In this document: positions 52,697-61,095 of the stretch, one piece after another
Layout: every line of letters begins with the position of its first letter
How positions within the stretch are numbered: the first letter of the stretch is position 1
Assembly: GCF_018413605.1 (NCBI RefSeq)
Contig: NZ_JAHCDN010000002.1
Location: 248,001 to 312,000 of the forward strand
Source of the DNA: Variovorax sp. PCZ-1
GTDB lineage: Bacteria; Pseudomonadota; Gammaproteobacteria; Burkholderiales; Burkholderiaceae_C
Length of the DNA stretch: 64,000 nucleotides
Direction of reading: 5' to 3'
Program-made: the position numbers and the translations under genes
The notes under the pieces: model-generated
The model's input: the letters and a program-made list of their open reading frames with translations, nothing else
What the model was told of the DNA's origin: nothing
The model's database searches: none

Positions 52697-54253
52697 TCAG
52701 GCTCCAGCTGGCCGAGCATGCAGGTAAACACTCACCAGCAAGCCGCGTGCCCCAAGCAAAGCAAGAGGCTCAGCATCATCCAATTTGAGTTGGGAGCCAT
52801 GCAACTTGGCGATTTCTTGGGCAATGGCCAGCCCCAAGCCATTGCCTTCCCCGCCCGTGCCTTGTACGCGATAAAAACGCCGCAAGACTTTCTCACGTTC
52901 CTCCGGCGCAATGCCTGAGCCGTTATCGCGCACTTGCAATAGAAAGCCTGTTTGATGGGGTTTGGCGATCAAGGTGACCTGTGCCGTGCTGTTGAGCGAG
53001 GCATTCAGCTTATGGGCTTGTGCTGTGTAGCGAATCGCGTTATCGCAGAGGTTGGTGAGCAGTTCGCGCAGCAGCCATTCATGGCCAGGCACGATCATCG
53101 GTGCACTGCGGTCAATCTCTAAGCCGAGATCAATGCCGCGCTCGGTGGCGCTGTCAAATTGCTGCTCCAGCACATCAGCACACAGCTGCGCGAGATCGAC
53201 ACTTTGCATGATGGCTTGACCCATGCTGTGCGCGTCTGCGCGCGAGAGCGCGAGCAATTGCGTGGCCAGCTGAGAAGTACGGCGCGTAGCATCGCGCAAG
53301 CGGATCAGCTCATTTGCTCTCAAAGTGATAGCACCTTGCGCAGGTTTGTTGACGGCTAGAGAGCTTTTTTCATCATAAATATTGATGTGAGATGCCTGTG
53401 CAGACTGCACCCATGCCTCCACCTGAGCTTGCAAGCCCGCCAGCGGCGTGCGCAGTTGGTGCGCTGCATCGGCGATGAAGCGGCGCTGCGATTCGCTTTG
53501 TGCATTCACCAAACCAAAGAGTCGGTTGAGCGATTCCACGAGTGGGCGCACCTCGGGCGGCGATTGCGCGCTATCGAGCTCACTCAAATCGCGCGGCGAG
53601 CGCTGCTCGACGGCGCGCGTGATGTCAGTCAGCGGCTTGAGTGCGCGTGCTACCGCCCAGCTCACCGCGAAGATCACGGCTGCAATCAGCAAGCCATTCG
53701 GAAGCAGCACTTTCAGCAGCAGGGAGCGCAGCCAACTTTGCCGCGCATCCGAGCCATCGGCCAGCAGCAGCACATATTCGCCAGCGGCGGTGTCGGCGCG
53801 CTGCGCCATGATGCGATACATCACGCCCCCAGTTTCTTCACTGTGAAACTCGGGCTCAATCGTGGCCGGAGTGGGAGAGGAAAGCCATGAGGGCCCGATG
53901 ATCACGCGGCCATCCACAGTAGCCACGCCCCATTCAGCTTGCCCAGTGCGATCCTTGATGAAATCTTCAATCGCTGGTGTGAGCAAAACCACCGGCGGAT
54001 CGTCCGGCTTGCTGCCTTCAGCCACGATGGAGCTCGCCAGCAAGGGCGAGAGACGCTGCAAATTCAAATCCTGCTGAATCGCTGCAGTACCAGCGGCACG
54101 AAAATCCAACCAAGCGCTGATGCACAGCAGCACGACAAGAGGCACCAAAAGCATCACCAACAGACGGCTGCGCAGACCAGCCATCATGCTCTCGCCTGAC
54201 TCAAGGCTCGGCGATATCCAGCGTTGGAATAAAGCGCGAGGGCGCATGCTCAA
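52697..54253 (-). CDS. Membrane sensor histidine kinase (TctE/QseC-like)
   Basis: A 518-residue sensor with two membrane segments (LVMLLVPLVVLLCISAW and the LLPNGLLIAAVIFAVSWAV region) around a periplasmic domain, a HAMP-like linker, the phosphorylated His (~263, in ADAAHQLRTPLAG) and a HATPase domain (NLCDNAIRYT, DNGSGIAPEE, GNGLGLAIAQEIA). Between the two DHp helices, residues ~290-312 (YDEKSSLAVNKPAQGAI) are encoded by the dispersed repeat, lengthening the hairpin loop. It is 3 bases after its response regulator. The signal is unknown; TctE relatives sense tricarboxylates. Confidence 0.9.
   Translation of the reverse strand: MSMRPRALFQRWISPSLESGESMMAGLRSRLLVMLLVPLVVLLCISAWLDFRAAGTAAIQQDLNLQRLSPLLASSIVAEGSKPDDPPVVLLTPAIEDFIKDRTGQAEWGVATVDGRVIIGPSWLSSPTPATIEPEFHSEETGGVMYRIMAQRADTAAGEYVLLLADGSDARQSWLRSLLLKVLLPNGLLIAAVIFAVSWAVARALKPLTDITRAVEQRSPRDLSELDSAQSPPEVRPLVESLNRLFGLVNAQSESQRRFIADAAHQLRTPLAGLQAQVEAWVQSAQASHINIYDEKSSLAVNKPAQGAITLRANELIRLRDATRRTSQLATQLLALSRADAHSMGQAIMQSVDLAQLCADVLEQQFDSATERGIDLGLEIDRSAPMIVPGHEWLLRELLTNLCDNAIRYTAQAHKLNASLNSTAQVTLIAKPHQTGFLLQVRDNGSGIAPEEREKVLRRFYRVQGTGGEGNGLGLAIAQEIAKLHGSQLKLDDAEPLALLGARGLLVSVYLHARPAGA
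53317..53385. repeat. Dispersed linker-type repeat, copy 11 (inside histidine kinase gene, diverged)
   Basis: On the minus strand it reads GAAAAAAGCTCTCTAGCCGT, CCTGCGCAAGGTGCTATCA, recognisable against GAAAAGGCTTTTAGCC...ACTGCGCGGAGTGCTAT. It is read in the forward frame (CTA-GCC-GTC), identical to boxA and fdsGB. Sequence drift is higher than in intergenic copies. Confidence 0.68.
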
Positions 54254-54256
54254 GCC

Positions 54257-54964
54257 TTAGGCGGTGCTGGGTTCGCTGTCAGCATCAGAGACGAGCTCCA
54301 GCCGATAACCAAAGCCGCGAATCGAGCGCAGCGCCACGCCATGCGGATCGAGCTTGCCACGCAAGCGAGAGATATACACCTCCACCGCATTGGCCGTGAT
54401 CTCTTTATCCCAGCCCGTGAGTGCGGCCAAGATTTTTTCTTTGGCCGCAGGCTTGGGCGCTTGGAGCATCAGGTATTCCAGTACCGTCCATTCGCGAGGC
54501 CCAAGTTCAATGGGCTGCTGTCCCTTGTCTGTTTGCGCATGGGCTTGGCGCATCGCGGTATCCAGCGTGATCGGGCCAAAGCTGATGGAGCTGGAGGTGG
54601 CAGCCTGAGAACGGCGCAAGAGTGCACGCAGCCGCGCCAGCAGCTCAGGCAGCTCGAAGGGCTTGACCATGTAATCATCTGCACCGTAATCCAGCCCCTG
54701 CACGCGGTCTTGCAGCGCATCGCGCGCAGTGAGTATCAATATCGGCATGCTGTGGCCGCTTTTGCGCAGCGTTTGCGTCAGCTCCAAGCCATCCATCTTC
54801 GGCAAACCCAGATCCACAATCGCTGCATCGAAACTATCCGCTTTCACAGCCTCCAGCGCCCGCTCTCCCGAGCCCACCCAATCCACCGCATAGCCTGCGC
54901 CAGAGAGCCCCAGCTTGATACCGCTGGCGAGCATCACATCATCTTCGACGAGTAAGAGGCGCAA
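54257..54964 (-). CDS. OmpR/PhoB-family response regulator
   Basis: A 235-residue regulator with a receiver domain (LLVEDDVMLASGIKLGL, phosphoacceptor Asp in AAIVDLGLPKMDG, Lys in VKPFELPEL) and a C-terminal winged helix (LGPREWTVLEYLMLQ, ITANAVEVYISRLRGKLD). It is the partner of the histidine kinase 3 bases downstream. The targets are not visible in the window. Confidence 0.93.
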   Translation of the reverse strand: MRLLLVEDDVMLASGIKLGLSGAGYAVDWVGSGERALEAVKADSFDAAIVDLGLPKMDGLELTQTLRKSGHSMPILILTARDALQDRVQGLDYGADDYMVKPFELPELLARLRALLRRSQAATSSSISFGPITLDTAMRQAHAQTDKGQQPIELGPREWTVLEYLMLQAPKPAAKEKILAALTGWDKEITANAVEVYISRLRGKLDPHGVALRSIRGFGYRLELVSDADSEPSTA

Positions 54965-55028
54965 AACTTGTCTCCAAAAAGCAGTGTCTGTGCAAGCGGC
55001 CTCAGCGGATCTGGCTTTGCCAGGCCGC

Positions 55029-55073
55029 CAGAGGCGCCCCCTGGGGGGAGGCGCCGCAGGCGCTTCGGGGGGG
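55029..55073. repeat. GC-rich dispersed repeat remnant upstream of the response regulator
   Basis: GGCGCCCCCTGGGGGGAGGC followed by GCCGCAGGCGCTTCGGGGGGG resembles the GC-rich intergenic repeats common in Comamonadaceae genomes. It holds a perfect CCCCCTGGGGG palindrome and lies between argB and the two-component genes. Confidence 0.55.
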
Positions 55074-55973
55074 TTAGTGAGATCTGATCATTGTTCCGTA
55101 GGCTTGGTCGGTTAATATTTCAAGCAGCATCGCATGCGGCACACGCCCATCCACGATGTGCACCGTATTTACGCCGCTCTTGGCCGCATCAATCGCGCCA
55201 GCGATCTTCGGAATCATGCCGCCGGAGATCGTGCCGTCGTCGATCAGTTCGTCAATGCGGCGCGCCGTGAGCTCGGTGAGCAGCTTGCCCTCTTTGTCGA
55301 GCACGCCGCTGATGTTTGTGAGCATCATGAGTTTTTCCGCTTGAAGAACTGTTGCCAATTTAGCAGCCACCACATCCGCATTGATGTTGTAGCTCTCGTT
55401 CTTCTCGCCAAAACCAATTGGGCTCACCACAGGAATGAAAGCATCGTCTTGCAAGGCTTTGACCACACTTGGGTCAATCGACACGATCTCGCCCACCTGG
55501 CCCACATCGTGCTCAACCTTGGGGTCTTTCATATCGAGCATGCGCAGTTGCTTGGCGCGAATCAAGCCACCATCACGCCCCGTGAGGCCCACAGCTTTGC
55601 CGCCCGCCGCGTTGATCAAGCCCACAATATCTTGCTGCACTTCACCTGCCAGCACCCATTCCACCACCTCCATCGTCTCAGCATCCGTCACGCGCATGCC
55701 TTGGATGAATTTGCCTTCTTTGCCCAAGCGCTTCAAAGCCGTTTCAATCTGCGGCCCACCGCCATGCACTACCACCGGGTTCATGCCCACGAGTTTGAGC
55801 AACACCACATCTTCCGCAAAATCCGCCTGCAACTCAGGATCGGTCATCGCATTGCCGCCGTATTTGATGACGATGGTTTTGCCATGAAATTGGCGAATGT
55901 AGGGCAGCGCCTGCGCGAGAATTTCAGCCTTGTCGCGCGGAGCAATGTGGGTGATGTCGGGGGTGGTGGTCAT
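55074..55973 (-). CDS. argB: N-acetylglutamate kinase
   Basis: A 299-residue amino-acid kinase for the second step of arginine synthesis. The ATP/substrate motifs are [52 protein letters not shown] and [20 protein letters not shown]. Its long N-terminal helix is typical of arginine-inhibited hexameric enzymes. Confidence 0.96.
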   Translation of the reverse strand: MTTTPDITHIAPRDKAEILAQALPYIRQFHGKTIVIKYGGNAMTDPELQADFAEDVVLLKLVGMNPVVVHGGGPQIETALKRLGKEGKFIQGMRVTDAETMEVVEWVLAGEVQQDIVGLINAAGGKAVGLTGRDGGLIRAKQLRMLDMKDPKVEHDVGQVGEIVSIDPSVVKALQDDAFIPVVSPIGFGEKNESYNINADVVAAKLATVLQAEKLMMLTNISGVLDKEGKLLTELTARRIDELIDDGTISGGMIPKIAGAIDAAKSGVNTVHIVDGRVPHAMLLEILTDQAYGTMIRSH

Positions 55974-56016
55974 GGTCGCCTCAAGATCGATGATGGAAAA
56001 GATTGTAGGTTCAAGT

Positions 56017-56829
56017 TCAAGCTTTGAAACGTTTTCTGATCAGCGCCAAACCAATCCACAGTGCCAGCACAGCAAAGATCAGCAGGATTGTCAGGTGTTT
56101 GACAGGCGAGGCAGGCATTTGCCCAATGAAGAGTGGGCGCACGAGTTCCACTGCGGCTGTGAGCGGCAGGAAATCCGTGATGGTTTGTAGCCAAGCGGGC
56201 AGCTGCGTGCGGGGAAAAAATACGCCGCTGGTGAATGTCATCGGCACGAGGAAGAGCGTGAAGTAGTAGGTGAAAAAATCGTAGCCTTTGGCCAGCGCCG
56301 TGAAGATCAGCCCCATGCAAGCGAAGCTGAAAGCCACGATGGCGACGATGGGCAGAGCCAGCAACACTTGTGGGTGCTTGACGATACCCAAGCCAGCCAT
56401 CACGCAGAGTATGGCCAGCGTTGTGAATACCGCTTTGAATGTGGCCCACAGCAGTTCGGAGATCACCACATCATCCAAAGTGATCGGCGCATTCATGATG
56501 CCATCCCACGTCTTTTGCACAGCCATGCGCGAATAGCCGGAGTAGAGAATTTCAAAGCTGGCAGCATTCATCGCACTGGTGCACATGTAGCCGCTGGCCA
56601 CGAAAACGAGATAGGGCATCGCTGTGCCTTGCCAATCGACTGCACCTACGAGCGTGCCCAAGCCATAGCCGAAAGCCACGAGCGAGATGAGTGGATCAGC
56701 CGTGTTGCCCAAGAGGCTAGGCCAAAAGAGCTTGCGCCACACCAGCAGATTGCGCAGAAACACGGGCCACCAGCGCATGGTGATGCTGGGTATGCGCCAG
56801 ATAGAGGTTTGATTGATTGCGTTTGTCAT
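56017..56829 (-). CDS. ABC-2 exporter permease, NodJ-like
   Basis: A 270-residue permease with six membrane segments; the ATG at 56829 is preferred to a TTG at 56844. The family stretches [36 protein letters not shown] and [18 protein letters not shown] match the NodJ/DrrB group. It pairs with the ATPase gene 173 bases upstream, from which it is separated by a large inverted repeat. Substrate unknown: despite the NodIJ resemblance, there are no nod genes here. Confidence 0.88.
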   Translation of the reverse strand: MTNAINQTSIWRIPSITMRWWPVFLRNLLVWRKLFWPSLLGNTADPLISLVAFGYGLGTLVGAVDWQGTAMPYLVFVASGYMCTSAMNAASFEILYSGYSRMAVQKTWDGIMNAPITLDDVVISELLWATFKAVFTTLAILCVMAGLGIVKHPQVLLALPIVAIVAFSFACMGLIFTALAKGYDFFTYYFTLFLVPMTFTSGVFFPRTQLPAWLQTITDFLPLTAAVELVRPLFIGQMPASPVKHLTILLIFAVLALWIGLALIRKRFKA

Positions 56830-56854
56830 GGTGTTATGGGTCAATTGCGATGAA

Positions 56855-56986
56855 GGTAACGCGAAAAGCGCAGAAAGGGCGCAAAAAACGCTAAAAAATA
56901 CAAGAAAACTATTTCGGCGAACTCAACCAGATTGCAGGTCATTTTTCGCGCTTTTCGGTCTTATTTTTTGCGTTTTTCGCGATACA
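56855..56986. repeat. Large GCGAAAA-type inverted repeat, copy 5 (between the ABC exporter genes)
   Basis: The left arm GGTAACGCGAAAAGCGC, CGCAAAAAACGC and the right arm TTTTTCGCGCTTTTCGG, TTTTTTGCGTTTTTCGCG surround a short unpaired region. It lies within a probable operon, as do copies 1-3. Confidence 0.8.
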
Positions 56987-57002
56987 TAGTCGCTCAAGTG
57001 AT

Positions 57003-57929
57003 CTAACCATCTTCCCGAATCTGTCGCCCCGTGAGCTTCAAAAACAGATCTTCCAAGTTGGCAGGCCGATGCAAGGTGCGCAGCATCGGAAAGGCTTGCA
57101 GCGCTTCAAGCATCGGCTTTGAATTGCGGGTGTAGAGAAACAGTGTTTCGCCGCTGACTTCCACACGCGCGGCATGTTGCGTCACGCTTGCCTCATGCTG
57201 CAAAGCCAAAGCACCCACGCCATACACCTCAACCACATCCGGCTCCAAATGCTGCGCAATCAGCTCGCGCGGCCTGCCTTCTGCGATCTTCTTGCCATGA
57301 TCAATCACGAGCAAGCGATGGCATAAGCGCTCAGCCTCATCCATAAAGTGCGTGGTGAGCAAAATGGATTTACCCTGCGCCGTGAGCATTTGCAGCCGCT
57401 CCCACATCAGATGCCGCGCCTGTGGGTCCAGCCCGGTGGTGGGCTCATCAAGCAGCAGCAGATCAGGGTCATTCACGAGGGAGCGTGCGAGCGAGAGCCG
57501 GCGCTTCATACCGCCCGAGAGCTCGCCGGGCTTAGCGCCCGCCTTGCTCGAGAGCGAGGCAAACTCCAGCAGCTTCGGAATGCGTGGCGTGATCTGCGCT
57601 TTGTGCATGCCGAAATAGCGGCCATACACGAGGATGTTTTCCTCCAGCGTGAAATCCGGATCCAGCGTGTCAAACTGGCTCACCACACCCAGCCGCGCCT
57701 TGATCGCGCTCGCATCACGTGGCATGCGCATGCCCAAAATCTCAATCTCGCCGCTATCGGGCGCAGTCTGCCCCAAGCTCATGCGAATCGTCGTCGTCTT
57801 GCCCGCGCCATTGGGCCCAATCACGCCCAGGCATTCGCCCGCGGCAATCTCAAAAGAGAGGTCTTGCACCACATGATTGCTGCCAAAGTGTTTATTAAGA
57901 TTTTGAACGCGGAAAATCGGTTGAGTCAT
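57003..57929 (-). CDS. ABC exporter ATP-binding protein, NodI/CcmA-like
   Basis: A 308-residue ATPase: Walker A GPNGAGKTTTIRM, Q-loop VVSQFDTLDPDF, signature LSGGMKRRLSLARSL, Walker B LLLLDEPTTGLDPQ and H-loop LLTTHFMDEAERL. The C-terminal ~80 residues match the NodI type. It is transcribed before the permease gene and forms the exporter with it. Confidence 0.93.
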   Translation of the reverse strand: MTQPIFRVQNLNKHFGSNHVVQDLSFEIAAGECLGVIGPNGAGKTTTIRMSLGQTAPDSGEIEILGMRMPRDASAIKARLGVVSQFDTLDPDFTLEENILVYGRYFGMHKAQITPRIPKLLEFASLSSKAGAKPGELSGGMKRRLSLARSLVNDPDLLLLDEPTTGLDPQARHLMWERLQMLTAQGKSILLTTHFMDEAERLCHRLLVIDHGKKIAEGRPRELIAQHLEPDVVEVYGVGALALQHEASVTQHAARVEVSGETLFLYTRNSKPMLEALQAFPMLRTLHRPANLEDLFLKLTGRQIREDG

Positions 57930-57980
57930 GCTTCTATTTTGCTCCTAGAATTTGAGGAGTCATCAAAGAGAACCAGAATC

Positions 57981-58820
57981 ATGTCAGATCGCCTAGCCGT
58001 CCTCCCCCAATATTTGTTACCGAAAAAATTGCTCACGCAATTCATGGGCAAGCTCGCCTCTACAGAAGGCGGAAGCACGACGACTGCCGCCATCAACTGG
58101 TTCATCAAGCGCTACGGCGTGAACATGGCCGAAGCCTCGAACCCCGATCCCGCCAGCTACAAAAGCTTCAACGAATTCTTCACCCGCCCGCTCAAACCCG
58201 GCGCCCGCCCGCTCGCGAAGGCCGATTACGTTTGCCCAGTTGACGGCGCGATCAGCCAATTCGGTCGCATCGACAAAGATCAAATCTTCCAAGCCAAAGG
58301 CCACAGCTATTCCACCACCGCACTCGTGGGCGGCGATGCAAAATTAGCCCGAGAATTTGAAGGCGGCCATTTCGCCTGCCTCTACCTGAGCCCCAAAGAC
58401 TATCACCGCATCCACATGCCCGTCGCCGGCACGCTGCGCCAAATGATCTATGTGCCTGGCGATCTCTTCAGCGTGAACCCCACCACAGCACGCGGCGTGC
58501 CCGGCCTCTTCGCCCGCAACGAACGCGTCGTCTGCGTCTTCGACACAGCCCACGGCCCCTTCGTCAACGTCCTCGTTGGCGCAACCATCGTAGGCAGCAT
58601 GGCCACCGTCTGGCACGGCCAAGTCAACCCCCCACGCCTGCCCGATGTGACCACTTGGAATTACAAACCCGGTGAACACGTCTACAAACAAGGCGATGAA
58701 ATGGGCCGCTTCTTGCTCGGCTCGACGGTGGTGATGCTCTGGCCTGAAATGCCGATGAAATTCAATCCAGCGTGGCAGCCAGCGGGTGGGATTCGGATGG
58801 GTGAGGCAATGGCAGAATGA
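57981..58820 (+). CDS. psd: Phosphatidylserine decarboxylase proenzyme
   Basis: A 279-residue enzyme; ATG at 57981 gives the correct N-terminus (MSDRLAVLPQYLLPKKLL), whereas the open frame far upstream is antisense to the ABC ATPase. The self-cleavage site GST is in RFLLGSTVVMLWPE, giving the pyruvoyl alpha chain; catalytic regions VCPVDGAISQFG and YLSPKDYHRIHMPVAG are intact. It makes phosphatidylethanolamine in the inner membrane. Confidence 0.95.
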   Translation: MSDRLAVLPQYLLPKKLLTQFMGKLASTEGGSTTTAAINWFIKRYGVNMAEASNPDPASYKSFNEFFTRPLKPGARPLAKADYVCPVDGAISQFGRIDKDQIFQAKGHSYSTTALVGGDAKLAREFEGGHFACLYLSPKDYHRIHMPVAGTLRQMIYVPGDLFSVNPTTARGVPGLFARNERVVCVFDTAHGPFVNVLVGATIVGSMATVWHGQVNPPRLPDVTTWNYKPGEHVYKQGDEMGRFLLGSTVVMLWPEMPMKFNPAWQPAGGIRMGEAMAE

Positions 58821-59155
58821 TGTTCACTCAGTGGGTTCTTTTGTTTGTATGGTGTGGATTGCCGTCGCTAGCGATGATTTGGCTATGTTTTCATATGTTT
58901 CGGAAGCCAAATTTTAGATGGTACGCAGCTGCTGCATTTATTTTTGCGATCACTTACTCAGTTGTCATCTTGATCCCTAATATTTCTGTTGGGCTGTTGC
59001 AATGGGCTATACCGTCTACACAGCACAGATTGGTGATCCCAGCATTAACTGGATGGTTACTGCCTTTGACGGTTTTTTGGGTTAATCTATTTATCGCTTT
59101 ATTTTGCTACGGAATTGCCTTGAGTAGCACAAATCGATCAATGGGCAGTAAATAG
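58817..59155 (+). CDS. Hypothetical small membrane protein
   Basis: A 112-residue protein overlapping the psd stop by 4 bases (ATGA), so probably cotranslated. It has three or four hydrophobic helices (VLLFVWCGLPSLAMIWLC, YAAAAFIFAITYSVVILI, LLPLTVFWVNLFIALFCY). It is more AT-rich than psd. I recognise no family. Close coupling to psd could mean a membrane-lipid role, but the different composition argues that it was added later. Confidence 0.7.
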   Translation: MMFTQWVLLFVWCGLPSLAMIWLCFHMFRKPNFRWYAAAAFIFAITYSVVILIPNISVGLLQWAIPSTQHRLVIPALTGWLLPLTVFWVNLFIALFCYGIALSSTNRSMGSK

Positions 59156-59219
59156 GCTGCTTGCTTACATAGTGCATGAGCTAAATAGAATCACTTTAGT
59201 ATTCTGTTGGTGTCTGGAC

Positions 59220-59277
59220 TTTCAGATTTCTCGCCGGCATAGAATATGCGTGGAGTGCTCATCTTTTAATAGTAATG
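59220..59277. repeat. Dispersed linker-type repeat, copy 12 (intergenic, forward)
   Basis: Core CGCCGGCATAGAATATGCG, then TGGAGTGCTCATC and a TTAATAGTAATG tail. It lies in the 352-base gap 59156-59507, just before a MITE-like copy; that gap holds no gene apart from these two repeats. Confidence 0.78.
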
Positions 59278-59310
59278 CGGTCATCTAAACATCGCTTCGC
59301 GTCACACACC

Positions 59311-59468
59311 ACCCGCTCGCCTGCCACGTGACGTGCCCGAAAAAGCCGAGGCCTTTCTTCGTGTAGCGCTCTGTGCCGCAAGCGACGAGCTCCCACCATA
59401 CGTAGCGATGATGAGATGGTTAGCCGCGCCCGACCAGCGAAAGGCTTCGTTTTTTCAGACCCATCACG
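59311..59468. repeat. MITE-like repeat, copy B
   Basis: The 158-base segment is an inverted copy of 61096-61254. Its two ends are themselves imperfect inverted repeats: AAAAAGCCGAGGCCTTTC near one end and GAAAGGCTTCGTTTTTTC near the other. On the plus strand it has an open frame resembling the one in copy A (KKAEAFLR-like, then WLAAPDQRKASFFQ), probably a consequence of shared repeat sequence rather than a gene. Confidence 0.78.
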
Positions 59469-59507
59469 TAGCGGGTTGAGAAAATTGAGCCTTGATGTTC
59501 ATGCGTC

Positions 59508-60296
59508 TTAGTTTGGAGCTAGTTTTTTTATTGCCGAAGAATCAGCACCGGGTTTTGTCAGCTCAGAGCTGCCCTTAAATAACAAATTTGGCGGTCCCGA
59601 AGGCTTAGTGGCAGGCGCAGCTGTTGGCGTTGATGCTGGCGCGGGAGATGGTGCTGCGGGTGCAGGAGCAGTTTGATCCGCGTTTACGGAAGATTGGTTA
59701 TTGGACATCGATTTTTCCTTCGAAGGTGTTGAGTTTGGAGCTACAAGGCGAACTAGGTGAACTTTCTCTTCAGCCGAAACCTTATTGTGCGCGTAAATCA
59801 GAGCGGTTGGAAGCAGTAGCGCGATCCCTAGAGCAATGGCAGCAGTAGAGCGATGTAAATAGTTACCTCGAACAATATTATTTTGACCATTCCAATCAGA
59901 GGCCTCAGCGATCTTTAAGTTAAGGTAATCGTGAAAATCATTATTAGATAGATATCTAGCCTCAATTGAGCTGCTACCGTTCTTCAAATGCCAGTTATAA
60001 AGTTCTTCACTGTGAAGTAAAAGGTCTTGAGATCTAGGTAGTTTCTTCCACTCGTAGTTCCAGAATGAACGAAAGATGCTGTGTATGGAGAATACTATGG
60101 CAATTAAGGTTGCAAGACCGAAGATGGCAAACAGATAGGTTGAATATTCGAACTCGTAGCGAAAATCAACTGAAATTACGGATAAGGCACTAGCAACAAC
60201 GGTGATGCCAACTAAAGGAATATTTGTAGCTGCGGTTAGGCTGTTTCGCTGTTCTAGCTCGAAGTCGTATTGCTTACGTAGGAGTTCTGCTTGCAT
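59508..60296 (-). CDS. Hypothetical membrane protein with Pro/Ala-rich tail
   Basis: A 262-residue protein. An N-terminal charged helix (MQAELLRKQYDFELEQRNSL) is followed by two membrane segments (~25-47, 54-75), a ~80-residue cytoplasmic-type region (YEWKKLPRSQDLLLHSEELY), a third segment (~150-168) and a low-complexity Pro/Ala/Ser tail (PAPAAPSPAPASTPTAAPAT). AT-rich in its first two thirds. It lies beside VapBC between two inverted MITE copies. Topology recalls SLATT-like 2TM effector proteins, but no sequence signature supports that name. Confidence 0.72.
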   Translation of the reverse strand: MQAELLRKQYDFELEQRNSLTAATNIPLVGITVVASALSVISVDFRYEFEYSTYLFAIFGLATLIAIVFSIHSIFRSFWNYEWKKLPRSQDLLLHSEELYNWHLKNGSSSIEARYLSNNDFHDYLNLKIAEASDWNGQNNIVRGNYLHRSTAAIALGIALLLPTALIYAHNKVSAEEKVHLVRLVAPNSTPSKEKSMSNNQSSVNADQTAPAPAAPSPAPASTPTAAPATKPSGPPNLLFKGSSELTKPGADSSAIKKLAPN

Positions 60297-60359
60297 ATCG
60301 CACTTTATCTATTTGCAACTCAAAGTCAATCGAAGAGTCGTATTGAAATACAAGAGCTA

Positions 60360-60758
60360 TTAGGCTGAAATCAGCTCAATCCCTTGCACATGCTCGAAAT
60401 GTGCATCTAAGGAATACAGCGGAAAGCCGACATGCATGACGCAAGCAGCGATCCATAAATCGTTGGTCGGAATAGGCGTTCCTTCTTTGCGAAGTTGGTC
60501 AAAAATCTTGGCGTAGCAGCGCGTGACGGGTTCATCAATCGCTATTACATGCACATGTTGTGATGCTAAGAATTCCTGTAGCAACAGCTCGTTCTGAGCA
60601 GCCTTGCTTCCCTTGGCAAAACCTGCTCTCAGCTCGCCGAGTACGGGTGCGGGAAGCCAGATGTGATCTGCTTGCGCGATGCGCTTGATCGCGGCGGCTT
60701 TACCAGCTAGAAAGGCGGAATACGTGTTGGTGTCTAGGCAGAGATTGCTTATCTCCAC
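60360..60758 (-). CDS. vapC: VapC-type PIN-domain toxin
   Basis: A 132-residue PIN nuclease. The acidic residues expected for metal binding are present: Asp8 in LCLDTNTYSAFL, Glu in LGELRAG, Asp in TNDLWIAAC and the late Asp in YSLDAHFEHV. VapC toxins cleave specific RNAs, often tRNAs. It overlaps vapB by 10 bases, the usual antitoxin-first operon. Confidence 0.9.
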   Translation of the reverse strand: MEISNLCLDTNTYSAFLAGKAAAIKRIAQADHIWLPAPVLGELRAGFAKGSKAAQNELLLQEFLASQHVHVIAIDEPVTRCYAKIFDQLRKEGTPIPTNDLWIAACVMHVGFPLYSLDAHFEHVQGIELISA

Positions 60759-61009
60759 AGATCGGCCTCAATCTGGTTGAAGCTTGTCGTGGCGGCATTG
60801 AATTCACGCAAGTCTTTGCTATTCCAGCGGCCAGCGAAGGCAGCTAGATCGTTGCGCTGCCCCGGCTTGGCCACGGCGCTGCTTTGCTGCAAGCCTGCAG
60901 CAATGTATTGCTGCACAAGTTTGTTCACACTGGTGGCGCGTTTTTTGGCCTCGCGCTTGAGGGCGGCGCCTAGGTTGTCGTTTAAATCACGGATGATGAG
61001 TGCGGTCAT
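60749..61009 (-). CDS. vapB: VapB-type antitoxin
   Basis: An 86-residue protein: N-terminal ribbon-helix-helix-type region (MTALIIRDLNDNLGAALKRE, then VNKLVQQYIAAGL) for DNA binding, and a C-terminal acidic/aromatic tail (NAATTSFNQIEADLW) that would plug the VapC active site. A sigma-70 promoter with a palindrome lies 20-60 bases upstream, fitting autoregulation by the complex. Confidence 0.85.
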   Translation of the reverse strand: MTALIIRDLNDNLGAALKREAKKRATSVNKLVQQYIAAGLQQSSAVAKPGQRNDLAAFAGRWNSKDLREFNAATTSFNQIEADLWR

Positions 61010-61030
61010 GATTGTTACCTCGCTGACGTA

Positions 61031-61067
61031 ATGATATCATGATAGCAATTGAGATGCTCAAATTCAA
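61031..61067 (-). promoter_or_regulatory. vapBC promoter with palindromic operator
   Basis: On the minus strand TTGAAT (61062-61067), a 17-base spacer and TATCAT (61039-61044) form a sigma-70 promoter. A perfect palindrome ATGATATCAT (61031-61040) overlaps the -10 and start point, a natural operator for the VapB dimer. The start codon is at 61009. Confidence 0.7.
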
Positions 61068-61095
61068 GCAACGCGCCAACCACCTCAATCCGCTG

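Noticed and set aside
57348-57980. N-terminal extension of phosphatidylserine decarboxylase
   Set aside because: It is antisense to the ABC ATPase gene; the enzyme has its full normal length from 57981.
59340-59472. Open frame in the MITE-like copy B, similar to one at 61085-61276
   Set aside because: The similarity follows from the shared repeat; neither frame has a good start or family support.
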